Origin: Parapristionchus giblindavisi
Lineage: Eukaryota > Nematoda > Chromadorea > Rhabditida > Diplogasteridae
Direction of reading: 5' to 3'
NCBI GenBank assembly: GCA_943737045.1
Contig: CALSFV010000207.1
Location: 1,489,501 to 1,553,500, forward strand
DNA length: 64,000 nt
Shown here in pieces: positions 55,165 through 64,000 of the stretch. A program made the position numbers and the translations under genes. The notes under the pieces are model-generated. The model saw only the letters and a program-made list of their open reading frames with translations. It was not told where the DNA came from and searched no databases. The stretch's first letter is position 1; every line of letters starts with the position of its first letter.

Positions 55165-55640
55165 TAATGCGGTGTTCAGAACTTGCAAAATGCTCGAAAA
55201 TGCGGAAAATGCTGTTCAGAAGTTCAGGTGGAAAATGCCCGAAAATGCTCCATTTTGGCTTGAAAAAGATGGTTTTATACACTTTAAAAGCGTTGAAACT
55301 CATTATTTCATAGAAAACAACTAATTTAGGTCATTTATAAAGTATGCTGCTGAAATATATATCGTATGATGCTTTTTTGAGCACTTTGAGCCGAAAATCA
55401 ATGAAAATGCTGCGAAAAATCAATGTAGCTAGTCCATATTTAATATTATCGCTTATCATCAATAAAATGCCTACACAACACTGTTTGCAACCCTTAAACG
55501 TTGATATTCAACTAAAAACCCAGTAAAACTTGCTTAAAAACATCAAAAAATGTGATCATTTTCCGAGCATTTTCCGACTGAACTTCTGAACAGCATTTTC
55601 CGCATTTTCGTGCATTTTCCAAGTTCTGAACACTGTATTA
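55165..55640. mobile_element. TIR element (GTGTTCAGAACTT family)
   Basis: GCGGTGTTCAGAACTTGCAAA at the left, TTTCCAAGTTCTGAACACTG at the right; inner arms share AAATGCGGAAAATGCTGTTC and complement. Interior AT-rich, no domain seen. Confidence 0.82.
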
Positions 55641-55772
55641 TATGAGTTGAAAGGACGAGAGATCACGATCTTTGAACTCTGATTAGATCTGATTTGATCT
55701 CTGATCTTTGATTAGGGTGAACACGATCTTTGATCTCCCCTGATCACATGCATTGAGCAAATCGGTTCAACA

Positions 55773-56626
55773 TATAGCACGCCGTAAACTAAATATTTTG
55801 CACTAGGTGCGCGGAATAATTTTTTCCCTTCAAAATGCTTTTTTTTATTTTTTAAAGTTAAATTTTGCTTTTTTTAATTAAAATAATTGGAAAATTTTGC
55901 TTTTTAATTTTTTTCTATTATCATTTTTACTGCTAAAAAGATTTGGACAAAAAGTGCACGGCAATTTTGGGGCCATTCTCATTTTGGACGAAAAAATGCT
56001 GAGCAATTTTTTGTCCACTTTTTTTGCTTCTCCATCATCGTTTACCCGGCTTATGTGCAAAAGATGACAACATCGGAGAGGATTCGATCCGGCAACCTTT
56101 CGAATATGAGACAAACGCGCTACCAATTGGCCATTCGGTCGTTTCCATTGCTCCTCTCATTCTCTCATTCTCATTCTTTCCTCATTCTTTCTTCATTGTT
56201 CATTCATTCTTCTTTCTCATTCTTTTTTCTCATTCTCATTCTTCATTGATAAGAATTAGTAGAGCAATGAAGGCGACCGAATGGCCCAGTTCGAATCCTC
56301 TCCGATGTTGTCATCTTTTGCATACAAGCGGGGTAAACGATGATGGAGAAGCAGAAAAAGTTGACAAAAAATTGCTCACCAATTATTCGTCCAAAATGAA
56401 AATGGCCCCAAAATTGCCGTGCACTTTTTTTCTTGTTTGTTTTTGCTTTTTAAAAATTTTCTGATCCAATGTCAAAAGCAATATAAAAATGGCCGATACT
56501 GTGCCAATTTAAAAAAAAAGGCAAAAATTTTCGTCCTTAATTGAAATTCGTGAAAATTGTCCCTGCAATACAAAATATCAGGTGCTGTGCACCTGGTGCA
56601 AAATATTTAGTTTACAGCGTGCTATA
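55773..56626. mobile_element. Longer TIR element, TATAGCACGC family
   Basis: TATAGCACGCCGTAAACTAAA to TTTAGTTTACAGCGTGCTATA. It has the same termini and AAAAGATGACAACATCGG-type sequence as 23760-23958 but an 854 bp body. Within it, inverted subrepeats (AAATTGCCGTGCACTTTTT) and a tRNA-like block at 56074-56142 on the - strand. Confidence 0.82.
56074..56142 (-). other. tRNA-like block with Met-type anticodon arm in a TIR element
   Basis: On the - strand: TGGCCAATTGGTAGCGCG (A box/D arm), TTTGTCTCATATTCGAA (anticodon loop CTCATAT, CAT) and GGATCGAATCC (B box). The anticodon stem pairs as in elongator tRNA-Met, but acceptor and T stems are broken. A shortened duplicate (GACCGAATGGCCCAGTTCGA) is at 56270-56310. 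Confidence 0.5.
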
Positions 56627-56879
56627 TAATATTTTATCAACAGCTATCGTGCCACCAAGAACAATCTTTGTTAACTTCCTAATTCTGACTCCTTTCGCGT
56701 CAATAACTAGCTTCAAACGGTATTGGTGAAAACGGCGCTGGCGGAATGGTATTTTATGTCGAGTTCTTCAACTTGATTTCTACTATTCATTCTATTACTA
56801 CTATTCCACTACTATTCAGATGCTGCCCCGTTGTGGCGTAATAGTAAATTATCTATCCAACCGATTTCCTGTTCGTCCG

Positions 56880-56991
56880 TAAAGGGACTGCGAAACCGTT
56901 GTCAACGGCCTCTTCAACCGTCTACGCTCTCTCTCGTTGTTAGAGAACAGCGAAATAGTGTGCACAGAGAAAAGGCCATTGAGAGAGGGGT
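56880..56991. mobile_element. Family-2 MITE
   Basis: AAAGGGACTGCGAAACCGTTG, GTTGTTAGAGAACAGCGAAAT, GGCCATTGAGAGAGG. Confidence 0.7.
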
Positions 56992-57197
56992 TCTGGTATT
57001 TTCAAACTAGTAGTTTACTTGTATTTCCCACTAGCCGTACACTTGCAAGTCTACGGCTAGTTAAACGTAAGTTTACTAGAAGTGGTGTATAATACGGTAA
57101 TGCATTTCGTCAAATGTTCTTTCACTAGTAGTAAAGTAACAGTAAACTGCTAGTCGGTGACGTCACGAAAGTAAACTACTAGTTTGAAAATATCAGA
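56992..57197. mobile_element. MITE, uninterrupted relative of 11063-11462
   Basis: TCTGGTATTTTCAAACTAGTA to ACTAGTTTGAAAATATCAGA. It has CTAGCCGTACACTTGCAAGTC continuous, where the 11063 copy carries a 195 bp insertion. It directly abuts the family-2 MITE on its left. Confidence 0.85.
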
Positions 57198-59395
57198 GAG
57201 GCATTACGTACCCGATCATCGGCCCAACTTTTGACAAACAAGAGTGGCCAACCAAGCGCCTACTCTGGAAAATAGTGTTTAAATTCATACCAGAGCTAGT
57301 CTCACTCACAGCTCTGGCGATTCGCTCTCACAGACTTAGAAAGTGAGAGAGTGTGGCCAGAGAGGAGCCCTGCAAATGAGCCAAAGTGACGAAGATAAAA
57401 GAATATCAGAGAAGTCTCTCCTCTCGTTTTGCCGCACTCTCGACTCTACTTCTTTTCCTTTCATTGCCTTTGAACGGTTCACAATGTGTACTCAATATTT
57501 ACTTCGCGAATAAAAATATTTTTACCCAAGATCTCTTCTTCCCGTGCAATTCATGTAAAAGTTCAATACATCCATACTCAATACACACAAAAAGTTGTTT
57601 ATCACAAATTTTGAATAGATAGGAGGAAGTTGCAAAAGTGTTGATATTATCGAAAATGAGATTGCGTCTTTGACTAGATGGATGTGATGTACGAAAGAAG
57701 TATACATTAAATCAATACTATTAGCTGATGTACAAGTATCTATAGGTTTACATTCACATAAAAAATAAATTTAAAAAATATATATAGGTTAGTTAATAAT
57801 GTGCGTTATGATGTTTCGTCCACTACGTCTATATGCTATCGTTGCGTATTTGCATAATATTCTGATCTCAAATTAAAGATGAAGACCCACGAGGTTTTTT
57901 CGTAACACGACTGTTCGGGTAGAATGGAGATTCCGCACACGAACCGGAAGACATTTGTGACACTGCTTGATGACATGTTTGAAGCTTGCTAAACGCATTC
58001 AATTTTGGCCCTGACTCTCTCAATTTCCCATTGTCCCTCATGCTAATTACCATAAAATATAAACATTAGTCCCCGTGTTAATCGTTGCGGGAGTGAGCCA
58101 TGTAAACTCAAGGGTCTCCTTCTAGAGAGCGTAGAGAGAGTGAGCGGGCGTCACTGAATGGCCTCCTCATTGCGCGCATCCTTTCTCTGTTCAACGAGAG
58201 ACCGTAGACCGTTGAAGAAGCCATTGAGAGAGGTTACACTCCCTTTAACAGATTCATTCATTTTATCAACGCTTTGTAGATAAGTCAGGAGAAGTGGGGA
58301 ATTTACGTTGGGGGGTGGGGGATTTTTGTTCCTTGTCTGAAAGAAAAATCTCCATTTCCCTGTTCAAGAAAACAGTGGAAATGGAAATATTTCGCTAATG
58401 AACTGTGGTAGCGCTAGACACTTACTCCATTGCTCTACTTACATGGGTTACATGCATAGCTCCAGTAGTTCTTTCTCGCGTCTCTCGTCCTCAACGTTAA
58501 AGGCACTCTCCGCTCTGGCAACAATCTCTCGCTTCCGTTGTCTACGAGAGAGTAGTGCCAATGCGGAGAGTAAAATTGAGTCGGGGTGATCCTTTAAAGG
58601 TACCCACCGAGCTAATTTTCGCACTCACTCTCTCTCGCCCTTTTATTTCCGTGATTTCTGAATACTACGCAGCTGCGACACTGTACAATAATCCTATACA
58701 AAAAGCACAAATAGCGTAATTTCGAAAAAAAAATTAATAAACTGAATTTGTATTTATGTCTATGAACGTTTTTGGAGGATAGGAAAAGGTCGACGTACAA
58801 AACTTTAAACAAAACCCCATTAATAAGAATATTTTGAAACATGTTTGGCAGATGGTATTGACATAGAATTTTCTTTGTGAAGCCAATGGAGTATTTGGCA
58901 GTGAGAGTCCGAATTGGTTACGCTCTAGCGTAGACAAAGAGAGCGAGAGAGTACTGCCAGAGTGGAGAGTTCAAATTAGCTCGGTGCGCGTCTCAACAGC
59001 TATGTACACACCTACACAAGCCAATCAAAACGACGCATCTAGAGTTGCTAGTCGTCTACGTGCATTCTATGACCGTTCGTAGTTGAGAGTATATTCCTCG
59101 TGCCAAGACTCCGCCCCCAATCCTGAAGGTAGTACACATTTTTTTCCAGGAAGCATAACCTGTCATCCACGCACAGAAAATTTACTTGAATTTATAATTT
59201 CTTACTTTCATTTTTCTTAATTACGAGAAATATCTGCGAAAAATCCTTGAAAAAATGTTCTGTTTAGAGCAGTCAATTTCTTAGAACAGAACCCTGAGAA
59301 CCCTAAAATATAAGGCTTTCAAACCCAACCGTTTAATGTTTCGTGCTTAGTACATGTAGGCTTTTCTCCGTGAGCATGAGTACAATTTCAGAGAA
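57198..59395. other. Intergenic region with MITEs
   Basis: No gene supported. Family-1 copies at 57290-57375 and 58497-58600, and a split one at 58598-58640 and 58905-58998. Family-2 copy at 58150-58255. ACAGAAAATTTACTTGAATT repeat at 59170-59240. Confidence 0.55.
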
Positions 59396-60191
59396 ATGGA
59401 CGACGCGCTATCGGGAACGTTCAGCTCAACAATGTTCATGTGCGTCTTCTACCTTGTTGTAGGTAAGCTCGCAAAGATCAAAGATCAGAAATCAAATATC
59501 AAAGATCAAAGATCATCGAATTTAGGATCAATAGGAGTCGCGGCGAATGTACTGAATCTGGGCATTTACATGCACACAAAGGAGATGAGGAAGAGGTACG
59601 CAAAATTTGCGAAAATTTAAAAACACTCAAAAATATTCTCGATTTGCACACTCTCTGGCATCGTTTTCTTATATTTTCGCGACTTTGAGCACCTTATTTA
59701 AGCTCTTTGTATCATATTAAATTATGTATCTTGCGCGGGAAATAAGGAAAATAAAATTCTAATGTTCGATGGTCTATTTCTCATTTTCCCCAAACAATAA
59801 CGATTTCGTCGAATTAACACTTTCTCATTGAATCTGGAGAGTCGTCAATCATATCTTACCACCTATTGTTTCTTTCAATTGCTGTTGCGCCTCGGGCGTA
59901 GATAAATTATTATTTATTATTTCAGATGTCTCTACTTTATTTTCTTCGAGTTTGGCGAACTACTCAATAGTATTTCGTTCATTTTGACGGGATGGGGAAG
60001 AATGACGACGCTGCTCAATGGAACCATGCTCAATGCCTATAACCGCCCATGAATGCTTCTATCATGTCAGTTTTGTTAGGTTGAGAAACAGTTACAGATG
60101 CTGATCACGTGCGGAAATAGAGCTAAAATCCACTTATATCCATGTTTTCTCATGATGTCGTGAAGTAATTTATCGTCGCCGATTCATGTTT

Positions 60192-60318
60192 AAAGACATA
60201 CCCGAGCAAATTTGAAACTCTCCGCACCGGCCGCACTCTATCGTTCTTTATTTCTTTGACTACGAGAGAGTATTCTCAGAGCGTAGAGTTTTTACATTAG
60301 CTCGTGGTGTGTAGTTAA
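60192..60318. mobile_element. Family-1 MITE in a chemoreceptor intron
   Basis: TTTAAAGACATACCCGAGC, CTCCGCACCGGCCGCACTCTA / GAGAGTATTCTCAGAGCG, AGCTCGTGGTGTGTAGTTAA. Intron 3. Confidence 0.78.
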
Positions 60319-60816
60319 AGGTCGTGTTTGAAGAGTTTATCAAAATAAACTAGGCAGAGATGTGGCTGGATTGTGTTCTAAGATGTAATGCAAATGTTCA
60401 CAAAATGTTCAATTAAATTTATAGTATTAATAGATGTACAAGAAGAACTATGCATGCATTTAAATGTAATTTTTTTAAAAATAAGTTCAATTCAGAGATG
60501 GTGGCCACATTCATTAATCGTCGGAACGGAAGCGCCTACGCTCTTCCTGATCCTCATATCCATGGAACGGTACGATTCTTTTAGCTAATTCGTCTGTGGT
60601 GTGTGCCCGAAATTAGAATTGGTAGCGAGATCACGCGGCCAATTAGGCCTAAAGCAGAGATTATGCTCTCCGGACTGAATTGGCCCCTTAAATTATCACT
60701 GGCCTAGCAGTGATCTCCATCAGGAATTCGTGCATCTTGAATAACGGGATTTGCCTCAACCATCTCTTCCTTCATCACATGATAATATGTACGTCTAGCC
60801 GAAAAAATGTTTCATA

Positions 60817-60935
60817 TTAACACATCGCGAGTTAATTTGAAACTCCCCGCTATGGCCACACTCTCTCGTTTTCCCTGTCTACGAGAGAGTGTTGCCAGAG
60901 CGGAGAGTAAAATTAGCTCGGGATGTGTCTTTGAA
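60817..60935. mobile_element. Family-1 MITE in a chemoreceptor intron
   Basis: ACATCGCGAGTTAATTTGAAA, CTATGGCCACACTCTCTCG / GTGTTGCCAGAGCGGAGAG, TTAGCTCGGGATGTGTCTTTG. Intron 4. Confidence 0.78.
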
Positions 60936-62679
60936 CTTCCGAGCGTACATCAATCTAACCTATAAATAACGAATTATTAAAACAAATTAGCCACTATTCT
61001 TCGATATATATATGAATCGTCAACTAATTGACATCAATACCTTTCTGGTTTTATGCTGTTTAGTAATCAGAGAGTACAACTGTGAGCTACACGTTTCCTT
61101 TCAGTATAGACAACAGCTGACGATTAAAAATTTATTCATTTTATTTAAACAATTTTTTAAATCGTCATTAAATCAAAATTAGATTAATAAGTGAGCTCCT
61201 GCAGGACTTCGTTTTCATTGAATGGGATTTATTTATTTATTTATTTATCATACATCCAATAAAGATGTGACAACATTTGAAACGACGTTGCCGTCACACA
61301 AATATTGCATGGCTCAATATTGTTCATTCCAAATGAAAATATAATAAAATTGGAACAATACGGAGAAGATTACATTGACGGCAAACTGTCTCATATTTGA
61401 GTCACTGGTTATCTAAGATCCGAAAATGAGAGTAACGTTATCTCATATGTAAGATAACCTAATTAGCTTATTCGATCTCGAGCGAGAGAGTATTATGCAA
61501 CGTTTCTTTTCGAGAGAGTTTGGAGTAAGCCATCCTTTCTCTATAGCTGAACAGCTAGACAAACTATGTCTAAGAGAATTTGCCGTGAGTGTAGCATGGT
61601 CCTTGCCCAAGGATAGCACGTAAATTTGCACATGCCACGGGTGTCTCAAATAAATAAATATAAGATGAGCGAGGCTTATATAATTTACGCAAGAGAATGC
61701 CTACAATTCCTTAGATTGTTACCTTTCTTTACTGCCAAAACCGTAGAATAAATGTCATAGCTATTACAGAGAGAGAAAAAAATCGCTAGTATTGTCCGTA
61801 TAAAATGTACTTACATAATTGCATTGCTACTGCTGCTAAACAGAGGAAGAACTATCGATTAACTCTCCACTCTTTCCTCCTTTCCTTCCTCACTCTCTCT
61901 GATCTACCTCTCTTACCGGTGCTCTCTCTCTAAACATATAAATTCATTGTGGCAGTGGTTGGCTACTCTCGTAGCAAATAAACAAGTGTATTTTATACGG
62001 TCAATAGCGTGTTACTACGGAATTCCTTATAGGTTAGGTAATAGGGTCGAATTCCCTTATCTATGAGGGAAGAATTAAGTAGTAATGAAAATCATTCCCT
62101 ATGAAATCATTCCTTACAGATAGGGGATTTTTCTGGGGATGAGAATTTGAAACGAGAAAGTAAGCTATCTTTGATTTCAGGATCTGTGCCGTGGTCAAAC
62201 CGGGTCTGTACGATCGAGTATTCAATCGATCGACGAAGAAGATAATGATTGTGATATCGCTGATCGTTGTTCTGGTTCGTTTTCACTTTCGTCTATCCGA
62301 TTATTTTTAAAAAAAGAACTGCTACTAGGGAAAAAAGAAACACAAATTCGCGATCAATCAATATCAATACAATGAAATGTATTAACCATAAAACCATTAG
62401 CGAGGGAATGGCTGCTACTAAATTACTGATTAGTCTGAGCTCCTTACTAATCGTTAAACAATTTACTTTTTTTCTCATTTGTCGATGCTTCTTTCTCTTC
62501 GTTGGAGAAAAAATATAGTTAAATTATAGATCATTTCTCAGATTTCTATGTAGAATATTTGCAGATATCGGTTTGTGTGGCTGGTGTGTCTGCTTACGAC
62601 AATAGGACTACAGTGAAGTCTGGACACTGCCCAATCATATCATCCACTGCCATTTGGTGAGAAATTCACAATCGTGTTA

Positions 62680-62792
62680 TTAAAGGCACCCCTAGCTATA
62701 AGCTAATTTGAAACTCTCTGCTCCAGCCATGCTCTTTCGCTTTCTTCGTCTAAGAAAGAGCAGAGCAGTGAATAAAATTAGCTCATTGTCAG
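62680..62792. mobile_element. Family-1 MITE in a chemoreceptor intron, degenerate right end
   Basis: TTAAAGGCACCCCTAGC, CTCTGCTCCAGCCATGCTC / GAGCAGAGCAG, AAAATTAGCTCATTG. Intron 6. Confidence 0.7.
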
Positions 62793-63367
62793 GTATGGAT
62801 TGACATGTTTATCACAGCGTGTTTGGTTTCTCTGATTGATAATTCTGTTAAAGGTATTCGACGACTCATTTTCTGTTCATAATACTCGGCTACTCCGCAT
62901 CGTTTCTCTCCCTTATCATTATGAAATGGTACACAATGGTAGGCTTTGACAATACACATATACGTGTTGAAATAAACTATACATGGATTACCGTGTTAAC
63001 GCAACTTTACATTGATAAACGAGTTAAACGAAACTATACAGATATAAACGTGTTAAACGTCGCAACGGTGTTACATTTTTGTTAGCATAGAAAAATCTTT
63101 GCAAGAGATAAACTTGCAGAATTTATACACCGCGGATTATTCTCTTAGAATCAGGTATAAATGAACCCTGATTGACTTCTGACTCTTCAGAGATTCGCGT
63201 CATCTTCGGATCGACTCCGTCGCCACGACTCCAAGACCAATATACTTATCGCTTTCACGGGTAAGCGAGACTTAAAGAAGGGGAACCAGGAAATTTGGTG
63301 TGCGCTAGGACGTGGGAGATAGGAAGTGACCTTATGTTCTCTATCAGAATTGAGAGGTTCAGAGAGT

Positions 63368-63441
63368 AGCGCGTATAGCTAAGTGGTTACATGCCAGCGT
63401 TTCTAACCGTGCCACGCGGGTTCGAATCCCGTTTGCAATTT
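63368..63441 (+). other. tRNA-like sequence in a chemoreceptor intron
   Basis: TAGCTAAGTGGTTAC (A box), GGGTTCGAATCCC (perfect B box) at tRNA spacing; the T stem GCGGG/CCCGT pairs fully. The anticodon and acceptor stems are weak, so a pseudo-tRNA or tRNA-derived repeat is more likely than a gene. Confidence 0.5.
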
Positions 63442-63806
63442 TCTATATATTTTCAAAAACTCGCGCCTTTCCCTGGACGTGAGTGAACTTTAATCCCGGG
63501 TTTACAGTATTCCTGGGCATATAAAATTTTAGAGAAAATTGTTTTTGTAATCAGGGAGATGTGATCTATAGTTCTGCCTGGCCAGTTTAGTCACGAAAAA
63601 ACTCGAGGGTCCCCTTCTTTAATGTATCACATCCGTTTATGCGACTTTATCGCAACAAGGAACTAGAGGGGGGCAGATACACATTGCACTTTGTCAATGC
63701 AACTATGAACTGAGTCGAAACTTCCTTCTTCGGATTTTGTGATTGTAGCAAACATTATGAAGCAATGGATTTACGAAAAAAACAACATAACAACCACCAC
63801 ATCATT

Positions 63807-63930
63807 AAAAGCACACCACGAGCTATTTTGGAAATTCGCCGCTTTGGCTGCACCCTCTCGCAGACACAGAAGGTGAGAGTGTGTGGCTAGAGCGGATTGT
63901 TTCAAATGAGCTTATGGTGTCGCTTTAAAG
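63807..63930. mobile_element. Family-1 MITE whose right end is a splice acceptor
   Basis: TTAAAAGCACACCACGAGC left end, GCCGCTTTGGCTGCACCCTCT / GAGTGTGTGGCTAGAGCGG, right end GGTGTCGCTTTAAAG at 63916-63930. The chemoreceptor exon begins at 63931 in the correct phase. Confidence 0.8.
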
Positions 63931-64000
63931 GTTCATCAGTAGCTCTCGTTGCCTCTCCATCGGTCGTCATGATTGGAATACGATGGTCGCTGTTTCAGCT

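Larger units (their letters stand above)
59396..64000 (+). pseudogene. 7TM chemoreceptor, Srsx-like, with a +1 frameshift in exon 3; runs off window
   Basis: Exons: 59396-59462, 59526-59595, 59926-60065, 60496-60569, 62181-62274, 62565-62656, 62854-62938, 63191-63260, 63931 to beyond 64000. TM1 is MFMCVFYLVVGSIGVAANVL, TM2 CLYFIFFEFGELLNSISFIL, the conserved pre-TM3 cysteine lies in ITAHECFYH, TM3 TEAPTLFLILISMERIC (an ER in place of DRY), TM4 IMIVISLIVVL, TM5 THFLFIILGYSASFLSLII, start of TM6 GSSVALVASPSVVMIG. The IT..ECF, ...ER.C.V..P pattern fits nematode Srsx-type serpentine receptors, expected on chemosensory neurons. All junctions are in phase except that exon 3 has one base too many: read in the first frame it stops at 60048-60050, and the ECFYH part is in the next frame. 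An extra base near 60031-60035 explains it. Either a pseudogene or an assembly error. The last exon's acceptor is a MITE end (63930). Confidence 0.72.

Overview
The window is eukaryotic and looks like a nematode, probably a free-living rhabditid or diplogastrid such as a Pristionchus-like worm. I infer this from compact genes with many short exons, 3' splice sites of the TTTCAG or TTTAAG type, dispersed CTACCGTA/TACGGTA words and (GATCAAA)n heptamers, a nematode-type 7TM chemoreceptor and SLC1 glutamate transporters. The genus is only a guess. Gene models were built by hand from splice sites, reading phase and protein family motifs. In the intact models every exon junction keeps phase, which is the main support for them.

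Layout. 1-2574: repeats, a TIR transposon and the 3' part of a G-patch protein gene (+). 3395-7357: an ABHD17-type serine hydrolase (+) with an unusual lysine-rich N-terminal extension. 9004-16537: two glutamate/aspartate transporter genes in tail-to-tail inverted arrangement. The + copy is intact. The - copy has lost two internal exons and is frameshifted. 17367-18272 (-), 20148-20787 (+) and 53716-54375 (-): three members of a small secreted Gly/His/Tyr-rich protein family; a fourth probably starts just left of base 1. 24029-26990: a small secreted peptide gene (+). 30836-37243: a Myb/SANT-like transcription factor (-) with ten exons. 59396-64000: a chemoreceptor gene (+) of Srsx type that carries a +1 frameshift and runs off the window.

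The rest is repeats. 18.6-19.3 kb and 21.6-22.8 kb are large satellites. 37.4-44.8 kb is a polypurine/polypyrimidine-rich gene desert. 45-59 kb is dominated by TIR elements and MITEs, many of them with TTAA ends. A segment of about 2 kb around the 20.1 kb secreted protein gene recurs inverted at 52.6-54.4 kb.

No operon or pathway links the genes. The most notable observations are MITE ends that serve as 3' splice sites of two unrelated genes, tandemly multiplied splice sites around one G-patch exon, tRNA-like A/B-box cassettes inside introns and inside transposon TIRs, the changed substrate-site motif shared by both transporter copies, and the unrecognised secreted peptide gene.
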